Assembly (NCBI GenBank): GCA_037176725.1
Contig: JAZBRS010000029.1
Span: 129,241,001-129,305,000 of the forward strand
DNA: 64,000 nucleotides
Source of the DNA: Posidonia oceanica
Taxonomy: Eukaryota > Streptophyta > Magnoliopsida > Alismatales > Posidoniaceae
Reading direction: 5' to 3'
Below are positions 1-10,979 of this stretch, piece after piece. Below the pieces are notes generated by a model that ran no database searches, was not told the origin of the DNA, and worked only from the letters and a program-made list of their open reading frames with translations. Both the position numbers and the translations under genes were made by a program. The stretch's first letter is position 1, and each line of letters begins with the position of its first letter.

Positions 1-2221
1 GGTTCCCGCCCCTCCCGGATAAGAGTGCTCCGGTAGAGGTTGGCGGACGATGCTAGAATGAGGGGGAACAGCTGAATGAGCAGATGCATGAGTGTGTGCT
101 TGAGTGGGTGCCTCGTGCGTGTCAATCACAATCGTTCCCGATTCGATTAAGTCCTGAATTGCGTTCCGCAGGGAGTAGCAATTATCCGTCGAATGCCCGA
201 CACTTCGATGGAAATTGCAAAAGAGGTTCGCCTTAAACCAATGCGGCAAGGGATTTAGGGGCGGGCAAACCTCCGGAAACTTTAGGAGCGATGCAACCTT
301 TGGCAAGATGGCCGTGAGCGGTTCCACCAGTGGGGCGAACTTCCGCTTCTCAGTGGGTGGCCTTCTTTGCCTCTGGTATGAGCCTTGCTGAACCGGTGCG
401 GCGGGGTAGACCAGTCTAGCGGTGGTAGTGATCTGTGGTGTGGGTGGATTCCTAGGTGTAGGAGCATACACCATCTGAGCTAGGGCAGGCTGGGATGGCA
501 AGTGAACAGGCACAGCAGGAGAGTCGACAAATGCAACAACGGTCTTCAACGAGTCTTTCTTCTTGAGACGGTTGTTGCTGCTACCGCTGTTGTTGTTGGA
601 GGTGCTGCTGTTGGCACTGTTACTGCTGATCACGGCCTGCTTAGCGAACGCAGAGAGAGTCGGGAAGTTGCCACTCCGCAAAGAACTCTCCACGTGCGCT
701 CCAGCTCGGATAAGTGCTGCAAAAGTAGTGACTAGTTGAATGCTAAGCAGAGCCCCAAGAGATGGCTGCGCCCCTTTGATAACGATCTCAATAGACTCCT
801 CGTCAAAGGGTCTTTCTCGAACCTGTGAAGCAAGGGCACGCCAGCGGCCGACGTACTCCCCGAACGGCTCGCTGCTTGATTGCGATCAAGTCCGCCCACT
901 TTGGGACTAGATCGAGGTTGAAGGAGTATTATTCCAGGAACGCCTGACTGAGGTCGTTCCAAGTCTTGATGGCTGACATATCAAACGATGTGAACCACTT
1001 GAGTGCCGGCCCGGTCAAGCTCTTCTGGAACAGGTGGATCAGCAACCTCTCGTCAGCCTCAAGCTGAGCGAGATCACCGCAATACACCTTCAGGTGTGCT
1101 ACGGGGCAGCCCCTACCATTGTACTTGTCGAAGTCTGGGATTTTGAACTTTAGAGGGAGTACCGCCTCTGGAAAGCAACAGAGGTCTCGGAATTGGTAGG
1201 TCTGGTGCTCAGTACCCTGCACTAGTCGTAGTGCCTTCTCCAAGACGTCCATCCGGTTGTTGATGGGGTCTGGATTTGCTGCCATAGGAGAGGGATCAGC
1301 AGGGGTAGTGAGCGCATACGCCGAATGGGTCGCACCTAAGTGCTCCTTCGGATGTACCATAGCGTCGCCTGGTAGAGCAACGGGATGGCCGGCGTATCCG
1401 TGCTGGGGAACTGTGTATGCAGGGATGTATGCAGGGTTCTGGCCCTAATGCAAGGGAGGAGGGTAGATGACATGCTGTGCTGTGGGAGGGGTAGGATGCT
1501 GGAGCACCAATTGCTACACAGGTGGGGTGCCAGACAGCGAGCCAGTGGGGTACTGGGCTCTAGCCAGCCCAAAGGACTAACCACCAGGGGGAAGAGGAGC
1601 ATGCTGTACTAAGTGTTGTGCAGAAGGAGGCGATAAACGGGCCCCCATCGTCGGAACCATGAGCAGTTGAGACGATGGTCGAGGCAGAGGTGTAGAGGTA
1701 GATGCATGAAATGCAGGAACTGGCCTCAAAGGAACCTTAGGAGCGACAGGAGTACAGGAGGGACGAACCGATAGAGCCATGCCCTGCAGTCTCTGGGCAA
1801 GCTCCATCAGGTGCTGGTACTGAGCCTTAGGCGTTCCGTCAGCGGGAACGCTGAAGTGCAGTGCCGGCGAAGATTGAGAAGCAAATGGCATGGACACAGA
1901 CTGTCCGGGAGGAGTAGGTGCTATAGTAAAAGTCACAGCAGCGGTAGGAGGGATGTCAAAGGCGACGTATCCCTGGGAGGGAGGGGGCAATGGCGTCTCC
2001 GAAATGCGAGTAACGGTCATCAAGATAGACTTGGTGACCGGATCTGGAGGAAGAGTAGCTTGCCAGTGTCCTGGGACATACTGAGATACCAGAGGCATCA
2101 GGGGAGGAAACCCTGACGTCGGAGGGGGAACAAAAGGGACAGAAGGAGCAACCGGAGGGGCCGGAGCGGAAACACCCTCCGTGGCAGGAGTAAAGAGAGG
2201 CTCACTGACGTACTGGGCCAT
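1..2221 (-). pseudogene. gag: Element A: Tat/Ogre-like Ty3/gypsy gag (decayed, runs off the window start)
   Basis: Gag is the structural protein that packages retrotransposon RNA. The chosen start is the Met at 2,221 (MAQ...), matching the gag start of element B at 31,132. The N-terminal third (about 2,221-1,580) is Pro/Thr-rich. The capsid-type core lies at about 1,360-929 and includes the motif FPEAVLPLKFKIPDFDKYNG and a later LTGPALKWF stretch. The same frame runs from 2,221 to about 930, interrupted by stops such as a TAG near 1,577; below 930 the frame shifts. The sequence at about 90-290 on the minus strand encodes the C-terminal CHHC knuckle (CNFH...GHSTDNC). Pol would lie beyond base 1. 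It is non-functional as it stands. Family assignment is confident because the core is collinear with element B. Confidence 0.88.
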
Positions 2222-3534
2222 TGCTGACCTAGAGCGCGTGAGAATAGGGCTGCGACGGGTATGCAAAGGGCGATTCCTAATAGGAGCTATCGTCGCAAAG
2301 GCGGATAGCTCAGAAGGGGAATGGTCACGAACAAGGTCACAACAGGGGTGTCAGAAAGGGATGGTACTCAAGCTCCAGCAAGGGAAACTCGCTTACCGAT
2401 CACTGCTGACACAGACAAAGACAAACAGGGATTAGAAACTAAAAGACAGATGCAAATGAGTTAAGTTAGATGGCATGAATGATACGTATGCTTTCTAGTA
2501 TGCCCCCCTCACCTATCTAGTGTATCCTACTACGTGATCTACTTCGGGTATCCCCAAGTGTGCAGGTCACTGACTCAGGTCAGAAAAAGTAGGCTCCCTG
2601 TTGAACTCCTAGCCAGAGCTGAGGAAATAACAGGGTGGTGCGTTGGTGGCCCTGACCCCGCCAAAGCGTGGGCAGTACACTCCACTACACCGACACGACC
2701 CCTGGATAAAGGGGGACAGACCGACTGACTTGGCCCACACCAAAAGCGGTGGAACAAGAGGTCGGAACCGTCCTTCGCAGACTAGTAGGTGGACTCAGAT
2801 GAGAAGAATGCATGCCCTATATGATGCTTATGCAACTGCTTAAAGTTTTTATCTTGCGCATTTTATTAACCCAAGGGGTGCAGGATTGTTTGAAGTCTCT
2901 AGTTGCTCCTAGAAGTTCTTTTTACTTGCCATTTTTAGTTAACCACAGGGAGAGCAAACAGTCTCTACTATCCTAGGCATGACATGTGCGAAAGGGAAGA
3001 AAATCAGTCAAATACGGCAGGCAAACAGCATACAACACAGCAAAAGGCAAGTGCATGGCATGTGCGAGTGTTCGTGAGCATGATAGTGAGGAGAAAGCAT
3101 CCATCATGTCAAAAGGCATATATATAGGGCATGTGCGTGTGTAGTGACATAGCAAGTGTGTAAAAGAAAGCATTCATCACTCAAAAAGCATGTATTGTTG
3201 CCAAACAAGTATGTAAACATGCATTGTGCAGAAAATAAAGCAATAATAAGTAAGTAAGATAAAGGAAGATAAAGACAGGTAAGCTGTAAAGCAAATAAGA
3301 GCAGAAGTAAGGAAATAAGCAAGTAAACAAGCAACAGAAACAAAGCAGAGCAAGACAGAGCAAAAACCAAGGCAAAGCAGCCGAGGGGGGTGTGAAACCC
3401 AAGCAAAGTAGCCATAAGGTGACTTGCTAGGACTCAACACAGAAGAACAAGCAAAACAGGCAAAAGAGGCACAAAAGGCAGACAAAGCTGCAAAACAAGC
3501 GAGTGAAAGTCAAGGCGAAAGCCAAAGTCTAGCA
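2222..3534 (-). other. Element A: untranslated leader between PBS and gag
   Basis: No credible gene lies here. On the minus strand this is the 5' leader of element A, and it matches the leader of element B (29,936-31,131), including a stretch around 2,560-2,800 that also opens element E at 15,633. It is rich in short GCAAG/CAAAC words that read as long low-complexity hydrophobic ORFs on the minus strand; these are not convincing proteins. Confidence 0.7.
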
Positions 3535-3552
3535 TCCCCAGCGAAGTCGCCA
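3535..3552 (-). promoter_or_regulatory. Element A: primer binding site
   Basis: On the minus strand this reads TGGCGACTTCGCTGGGGA, one base after the LTR end. Starting with TGG it can pair with a tRNA 3' CCA end. Element B has the same site with two differences (29,918-29,935). Ogre-type elements are reported to use an Arg tRNA. That primer identity is from memory and was not checked here. Confidence 0.8.
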
Positions 3553-4254
3553 CTGTAGTAATCCCAGTGTTCAGATCATCCATGCACACTGCCAAAAGCT
3601 CGCGTGTACCGATCGGAAAAAGGCTCACTATAAGCGGCTATATCCGAGGAGGAAGGCTCAACTTGAAAACACCTGAAGCAGCAAAGAAAAGATAAGAAAA
3701 GAAGAAGATAAGACAATTCAGAGTCGCCACCGTGTCTATTACCGGGAGACAAGGAAAATCAGGGGCAATGGTAATTAACACGTAAAACCAAGCAAAGGGT
3801 GCAATGCAAAGCAATGCAAAGGAAAACAAATGCAAATGAATGCAAATGATATGACTCATGCCTAGAATAAGGGCAATATGGTCATTACGAGCCAAAAGAC
3901 TGGGCAAGGACTCCTATTACGTGCGGGGAAGGTGTTAGGCACCCCCGACACGCCCGAGAATTGGTCTTTCTAGGCTTACGCTCGCATACGCAGGGAAATG
4001 CAGGTTTGAATGCCTAAATGCCAATGAATGCCTGAATGAATGCTCAAAGGCGTGCTCTAAGTGATGGGATGCAATGCAGGGAAGTAAACGTGCAGTCTAA
4101 GCGCTCAGCAACGCTGTCTGTGTTCCGAACCGGTCGAAACCTGGCTCGTGAGAACTCCAGGCAATAAGCATCACTGCCCTATATGCAAATGCAAGCGAAA
4201 AAGCAAAACGGCAGTAAAACCAAGCAATATGGGCGACATGAAAGAGAAAACAGC

Positions 4255-4625
4255 ATAAAATACGCAAAGCGATGCGAGAAACAGAAGCGGCACGCGAAAT
4301 GGTGCAAGAAAACAAGATCGGCACGCAAAATGGTGCGAGAAAACAAAGCAGCATGCGAAACAGTGTAGAAAACAAAAGCAGCACACGAAACGGTGCAAGA
4401 AAACAAGATCGGCACGCAAAACGGTGTAGAAAACAAAACCAGCATGCAAAACGGTGCAAGAAATAGAAGCGGCACACGAAACGATGCAAGAAAACAAGAT
4501 CGACACGCAAAACAGTGCAGAAAACAAAGTCAGCACGCAAAACGATGCGAGAAACAGAAGCGGCACGCGAAACGGTGCAAGAAAACAAGATCGGCATGTA
4601 AAACGGTGCCAAAGCAAGCGAAATA
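4255..4625 (-). repeat. 31-bp tandem array inside LTR A
   Basis: About 11-12 imperfect copies of a 31-bp unit. On the plus strand it contains GGTGCAAGAAAACAAGATCG followed by GCACGCAAAAC. Each unit matches part of the 50-bp unit in LTR B (28,735-29,325) but lacks about 19-20 bp of it. Long ORFs reading through it on both strands are repeat artefacts. Confidence 0.85.
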
Positions 4626-5289
4626 AAACATCAATAAAGTCATGCAGATGCAAATGCAAAGAGAAAGAACAAGAGAAGCAAAGGGGAGGCAAACGATACA
4701 AGTGTAAGAACAAGCACCGCTTAAAGACCACGCAATGTAGGTGTGATGACCTACAAAGGGGAAAGGAAGCAAGTGGAAGGATTACCACTGTTCTGTGACC
4801 ATTTCCCACCAAAGTGTCCCACGATATGTCTCACACGCTGCCAAAAGCTCGTGATGCGATCGGATCGTGGAAAAGGGGGAAGAAAGTTGCAATTAGTAGT
4901 GAATCCAGGGAAAACACAACACAAGACACTGAGAGTACGTGAAAAGAGGAGACAGAGTTGATAGATAAGAAGAGGGAGCCCTTTTCTACATGCTCGAGGA
5001 GACAGAAAGCAAAAACCATGCATGCAATGCAAATGGTGTGCAAATGAATGCTGTGCAGGGGTTCAAGAGGACTTACCTTGGAAATCTAAAGCCTGATCTG
5101 AGAAATGCTTGGTCCATGTGGAAGAGCACTCCATCGGGGTCGTACAAGTAGCTTGTTTGAGAAGATCCGGCGGCCAAATCAGAAGATAAGCTGGCTTCAA
5201 GGCAGAGGGACCAGAACAGGGGAGAAGAATGGATCTAGGTGTAAAGGAGGTCCTAGGGGTGTGTAAGACAGGTCCTCCCATGTAAATGG

Positions 5290-6260
5290 GAGCTAAGTGT
5301 GCTTAGGTGTGTGCAAAAATACCAAATGCAAAGATGCATGAGTGCAAATGCATGCAGGAATGCAAGAAAGGACCTAAGAATGACTTTTTAGAAAACTTAG
5401 GAACCTATGTGCAAGTTTTGAAAAAGTGGGACCTAAATGCAAAGAATTTGAAAATTAGGGGTTTATATGCAAAATTTTTGAAAATTGGAGGGTCTGAGTG
5501 CAATTTTGCAAAATGCAAGGTTTAAAATGCAATTTTATAAGGTAAAACATGCATTTGAATAAGTTTTGAAATTATATGGAGGATTAACATGCAATTTTGA
5601 AACATGCAGGGGTTGAAATGCAATTTTTATAAGCAAAAATGTGGTCTTAAATGGTATGTGAATGCAAACAGAGGACTTATGTGCAATTTTTAAATATGTA
5701 GGGTCTAAAATGCAATTTTATAAGCAAAAGTGTGCATTTAAATGACTTTTATAACATGCAGAGGACCTATGTGTAATTTTAAATCATGCAGGGTCTGAAA
5801 TGCAATTTTATAAGTAAAAAAGTTAAAAAACGGATGCTGTGCATGAAGATGAAGGACTTATGTGCAAAAATTAAAATGTATGGGAAAAATAATGCAATGC
5901 AGTAAGAAAAGATGAGAAATAAATGCATTGATTAACAGATCAGAGGACTAAAACGTAAATAAAGGAAAAGACAAGGTTTAAAAATGCAATTTACTAAGGT
6001 AAACTTAGAATATTAAATGAGATTATTAACTGAAGGACTGATATGCAAAAATAAGAAACTACAGGACCTAAACTAAAATAAACTTAAAAGGAAAACACAG
6101 CAAAATGACTAACATGCAATTAGACAGTTTTTTAGATTTTTCATGCAATTTCATATGATTTAAATTCAAATTTAAATGAATGTTAAACGAAGGCAGGACT
6201 GGAAAGTAATAAAATAAAACAACAAGGCAGATATGCATTATTTGGCAAAATAGCTAAGCA
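5290..6260 (-). repeat. Dispersed GGACCTAAATGCAA-type words in LTR A
   Basis: This is AT-rich sequence without genes. It is built from diverged copies, every 60-90 bp, of words like GGACTTATGTGCAATTTT or GGACCTAAATGCAA separated by TTTAAAA-rich spacers. The same pattern is found in LTR B (27,000-28,450, opposite orientation) and LTR F (57,900-59,000). Confidence 0.6.
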
Positions 6261-7639
6261 AGGGGAAAATAAATGAACAGTAAAGTTGCAGCGGCCGGCT
6301 ACTATAGCAACTACTACCAGTGGCCAAGAAAGCCGGAGGAGGGGGGGCTGAGGCGGCACAGACCGGCGGGCGACGTTCTCCGAAGGCAGGCGAGGCTTGG
6401 TGCAGCGTCGGCGAGGCTCAGCGTTGCCTGGAGCAGGCCGGAGAGGTCGGAGAAGGCTACAGACCTACTCGGAGGTCGAACCGGCGATCGACGCGACGTC
6501 ATGGCGATCTGAAGCCACCGGAGAGCTCTTGGGACTCGGGCGGGCCTCGGGCAATGTCTGGATCGGCGTTCTGCTGCCGGAGCGACATTTCCAGTCGCGG
6601 ACCTCACCGGAGAAGAAGAAGTGGCAGCAGCGACGACTCGGCGGAAGAGGGGAGGAAATTTAAAACTAAAGGGCGGAAAAGCACGAGAGGAGAAAAATTA
6701 GACTAAGGGAGAAGAGTGGCACCCTTTTTGTAGGCAGGATCGTCCTCCCGACGTTAGCTGCTTCTGTGTGTGCCGGTGGAGGTCGTCCGGAGGATGCAGA
6801 GCTCGTCGTTGGCTCGGGAGTGGTGGAAACGGTTCAGTGGAGTTCTCCGGAGCTTCCTGGATCTCTGGAACGAAGCTTCGATGGACGGAGCGGAGTTTTG
6901 CTTCTGTGGGTGGACTGCAGATCGCCTGAGGTGGGTAGGGCTGTCTGCTGCTCTCCAGATCAACTAGAGGACACCGGTGAACTTCTGGAGGGTTCGTGAG
7001 TGTGTGTGGATGCTCAGGAGGGTCGAGAAAAGGCTGGAGAGGAAATTTGGTCGTCGGGTGAATTTTGGACAGAATTGGGCAGAGGTGTTTGTTGTGGAGG
7101 TCTCTGGCTGTGAGGGAGGAGATGGCTAATGGCTTGGGGGTCTAGAAGGTAGTATGCTGGTGGATTTGGTGGTGGAGTTTGGAGGGAATTTTCCAGGAAG
7201 GAGATGATGAGTTCTGGCTCAATTCGGGATGAACTAGGGGGTGGATTCAGGGTGGTTTTGGTTGCTGAATGGAGGGCTGGAAAGGTGGTTGTCTGGGTGA
7301 GATTGGGGACGGAAATTGGAGGTGGTTTGCTGGGTGTCGAGTGCTCTAGTGTGGATGGAAAAGAAGAGGAAGAAGGATGCTGATTTTTAGTGGAAAGAGG
7401 AGGGGATTTTGGGTGCTGGACGCTCTGGAATCTCTCGCTCCCTCTTGGACGATCAAAAGGCAATGAAGGAGGAAGAGGTGCGAGGCTTTATCAGCTGCTG
7501 AAGACTGGAGGTGTGCTGGGGATTTCAAATCCTCCACCGACAGGAGTAGCAGTTGGCAGGGAGAAGGACGACCGGAGGTGACGGCATTAATTGCCCCCGG
7601 GGATCCTGCTGAGAGGCTAAGAGAGGAGGGAGTGAGCTG

Positions 7640-9000
7640 GACTGATGGTGATCGGGAGGGAAGAGAGAAATCGAATTCAAAGAGGAGGGGGAGAGAGCTG
7701 GCGGGAGAGAAGGACTGTGGAGGAAGAAGAAGAAGAAGAAGAAGGGAAGAAGGAGGCTGAAGGGCGTGGGCCGGGCCTTGTGCAGGGAAAAGAAATAAAA
7801 GAAAGAAAGAAAAGAAAGAAGGGGTAGAGGTGGGCCGGACCAAAAGTAAAGGAGGAAAAAAGGAAATGGAAAAGAAAGGGAGGAAGAAAAAGGAAGAAGA
7901 GAAAGAAGGAAATAAAAATAAAATAAAAATAGAAAAGGATGGGAAAAGTTTTTAGAATAGTTGTGTTTTAAGTTAGGACTTTGATTAAATTTTTTAATAG
8001 TTGTTTTTGATTAGTTAATTAGGATTAAAGAGTTTTAGTTTTGATTAGGGTTTTTAGGGTTTTCTTTTCTTTAAATTGTTTTTGATTTTGTTAAAATGTT
8101 TGTTGAGTTTTTTAAATTGTTTTTAAGTTATGTTTTTCTTGTTAGGTGTTTGGGGTTTTGATTAGGGTTTTTCAAAGATTGTTTTTAGATTAATTAGGTT
8201 AAGTTTTAGCTTTTGATTTTAATCTTTTAGGGTTTTGTTTAAGTTTTCTTTTAGATTTGATTTTGTTTGTTAAATTCTTTTAATATTTAGTTAAGTTTTT
8301 CTTGTTAGGTTTTTTAATTAAGTGTTCTTAGATTTTTGATTGTTTGTTTTTCTTCTTAATTAAGTTTTCAGATTGTTCCTTTAAGTTTTTTTTTCTTAAT
8401 TACTTGCCTTAGCATTTTTAATTGTTTCCTTTCTTTTTAAGATTTGTTTTTCGATTGTTTTTTAGTAGGGTTTTCACTTTTGCTTGTTTTGATTATATTT
8501 TGATTTTTTGCTTGATTTTATAGCATTTTCTTTTTGTTTGTTTTGCATTTTTTTAGCTTGCATTCTTGATTTTAGTTTTGATTGGATTTAGTTATGTTTT
8601 TGTTTTTAATTGTTTGTTTAAGTCTTAAATTATTTCTTTTAGGATTTTAATTTGTTTTCCTTTTGTTTTAGAGTTTTAAAGCTTTTTAAGAGTTTTTTGA
8701 AGATTTAGTAGAAGAGAGAAAAAGAAAAGGAAAAGGAAAAGGAAGAAGAAAAGGGAGAAATGAAGGAATAAAGAAGAAAGAGAGGAGTGGAAAGAAAATA
8801 ATTTTTAGAAAATCAAAGAAAAAGCTAAAAATAAGATAAAAATACAAATAAGATTCAGAAGAGATAGATGCACAAGGTAGGCCCGCAGCTAGGCAAGGAG
8901 AAGAGAGTGAAGGGAGTGAAAAGACGGAGAATAATTAGGAGAGAGAGAGGAGAAAGAAAAGGATAATCCAGGAGAGAGAAAAGGATAATTTGAAGAAATG
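7640..9000. repeat. Purine-rich and T-rich asymmetric blocks in LTR A
   Basis: No genes. Plus-strand bases 7,640-7,930 and 8,705-9,000 are GA/AAG-rich polypurine. Between them 7,930-8,700 is strongly T/G-rich, with recurring TTAGGGTTTT-like and GATTTTGTTT-like words. TGGGCC-type words (about 7,766 and 7,833) sit at the edge of the first purine block, as in the corresponding part of LTRs B and F. Confidence 0.6.
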
Positions 9001-9401
9001 AAGGGGTTAGAGGTTTTGAAAAGAGGTGAAATTTGGAGAGTGTGTAGCCTAGCGTCTCTAGTGTTGGACCTAGGGTTTGGGTTTGGATTTGGGAAAGTTT
9101 TGGAAGGATTTTGATGTGTAGAAAAAGAATAGTTTTACCTTGGTTTTCTAGGATTTTTGGGAGTGGTTTCGGTTTGAAATTTTGAGGGTTCTTGGGTAGG
9201 TTTGCTAAGTTGGGGATGGTGAGTTTTCCTGTGGCTTTTGGGTAGTTTTTGGGCTTGGGAAAGAGGTGTGATTCTAGGTTAAGTTTGGGTTTGTTTTGAA
9301 GAGAAAGATGAAAAGGAATGTGTAGGTTTGGACCTAGATTTGGATCCAGAAGTCACCAAAGGATTCTAATTGATTCAGCCTGTCATAATAGGGTGTCAAC
9401 A

Positions 9402-9448
9402 ATACCCCATCTTCCGTTCTTGGCCGACAAGCCCTTCCAACCCTAAGC
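9402..9448. other. Short spacer between LTR A and solo LTR C1, probably copia sequence
   Basis: About 50 bp lie between the end of LTR A and the C1 target duplication. C1 has a perfect TSD, so this spacer was contiguous with 12,455 onward before C1 inserted. It is therefore probably part of copia element H upstream of its env-like ORF. Confidence 0.5.
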
Positions 9449-9734
9449 TTCTATGTAACATCTAGGTTTTCTAGAATTAGCAGGTAATTTTAGTGCGAGT
9501 TTATCTGGCGTAATTTTGGGAGTAGTTTGGGAGTTTTGAAGTTTGTGGGAAGGAGAAGGAGTTTTGTGCAATTTTCGCTCAAAAAGTTGATTAAAGAATG
9601 GATTAATGGGAGACATGCATGCCAGCCACTGCCGCCATTTCTTCTTCCCCTTTTTCCGGGGCAGTTGTCGGGAAGGAGCACCGTGAGGTGGTGGGTGGAC
9701 GACCAAAGAACTCTCTAGAAGCATCTTGCCTTCT

Positions 9735-9832
9735 TGTTCTTGTTCTTCTTCTTCTTCTTCTTCTTCTTCTTCCTCCTCCTTCCTCTTCTTTCTTCCTCCT
9801 TCTTCAAACCTTGAGAGAGAGAGAGAGAGAGA
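9735..9832 (+). repeat. CTT/CCT and GA microsatellites in LTR C1
   Basis: A pure-pyrimidine CTT/TCC tract is followed by a short gap and about ten GA dinucleotides. This lies roughly 280-380 bp inside the LTR, in the presumed U3 promoter part. C2 carries a related purine-rich tract at about 63,437-63,510 in its own orientation. Confidence 0.85.
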
Positions 9833-10958
9833 GGTGAGAATTGAGTTTGCTGATCGAGCATCGGTGAAGTGGTCTCGAGCTCGAGTGGTCTCCGGCCTTC
9901 TTCCAGTGGTTGAGCAAGCTTGGGGAGTGGTCGTGACGTGTTTGGATCGGAGGTGGTCGTCGGAGACGCGAGTTGGGTCACCGGTAGTGGAGAGAGAGCC
10001 CCTGTGTGCGTTGAAGAGGTACAACCCCCTTCCTGGCTTGCAATTTTGTTTGGAAATGATGCAAATATGTAGATTGGTATGTTGTGAATGTTTGGTAGAG
10101 ATTTCATGATTTTAGGGGATTTATTGTGGATTTTATGGAAATTTTTGGTTAATGGGTTACTGTGCTTGAGATTTTTGGCCGTATGACCTCTTGTGCTTTG
10201 GATTTTCATAACTTGGTCTATGGTTATCGGAATGCTTTGATTTTTGTCCCATATGGTAGAAGACTTGGAGATTTACATTTTGGATATTTTGGTGGTATTT
10301 GTGGATGTCTGTACTGGGACCGGTTAAAGTTTCCAAACTAGGCGATTTTTGGGTTCCTGCGGTCTGTCTGATATTCTGTAATTTTTACTGATCCAGCGTT
10401 TGGGTGCCGCGTAATGGCCCCGTGTTTTTTCCTGGATGTTTTTGGCGCCTCCTGGGTGCCAGTGGGCACCCTAGGGGTGCCCATCCCTCTTGGGTTGTTC
10501 CTATATTAATTGAGGCATAAAACATGATTTTTGGTTTTATGGAGAGTTTTGTTGAATTAAAATGAATCTTGTTCTTTAAAAGAGTGATATTTTATAAGAT
10601 ACATTAGAGCAAGATGAGAATTAAGCCAATCATTAGGGATGAGTTTGGGATTGCCTAAAATGGATTAGCGACCCCACTTGAGCTAGGGATGGAAATTAAA
10701 AGACTAAATAACCTAGAAATACTAAGGTTTTCCCTAATTTGGTCTAGATGGATATTAGGGAACATGCTAACCTTAGAGTTAGATCTTGGCACCAGAACTT
10801 TGTGTCCTTGGTGCCGTTGTGTGGGTGTTCGGTCTCGTAAGTACTTTGGAACTTCGGGACCAGTGTTTTGCTTGTGGGTGGTGCTGGGTGGGTAAACATT
10901 ATACCCAGAAGGTGCCTTTGTTTCTCTTTTGTGTGGTGTTTTGTAATGTGGTTCTGGG

Positions 10959-10979
10959 CTCGACAGCGGAGCTGTCGAG
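10959..10979 (+). other. Perfect 9-bp stem hairpin in LTR C1
   Basis: CTCGACAGC, loop GGA, then GCTGTCGAG. The same stem is present in C2 at 61,811-61,831 with loop TCT on the plus strand. The stem is identical while the loop differs, so the palindrome is conserved between the two copies. Its role is unknown; an RNA structure near the transcript end is one possibility. Confidence 0.8.

Larger units (their letters stand above)
3554..9401 (-). mobile_element. Element A: 5' LTR, 5.8 kb, Tat/Ogre-like
   Basis: On the minus strand the LTR starts TGTTGACACCC at 9,401 and ends GGATTACTACA at 3,554, directly before the PBS. The order of blocks, from the LTR start, is as follows. There is a 0.4 kb lead-in, then polypyrimidine (about 9,000-8,705), then an A-rich stretch (8,700-7,930). 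A second polypyrimidine block (7,930-7,640) is followed by a GC-rich block (7,640-6,280). Next comes an AT-rich block with many copies of a GGACCTAAATGCAA-like word (6,260-5,300), and finally a 31-bp tandem array (4,625-4,255). The same block order is seen in the LTRs of B and F. The base 9,401 flank is ATACC, but the other flank is outside the window, so the TSD cannot be tested. Confidence 0.85.

Noticed and set aside
6273..6999. Open frames in the GC-rich part of LTR A
   Set aside because: No conserved domain, several competing frames, and the equivalent block in F and B is not collinear at the protein level.
8040..8240. TTAGGGTTT-like words resembling plant telomere repeats
   Set aside because: They are irregular, mixed with other T-rich words and inside an LTR; no tandem TTTAGGG run is present.
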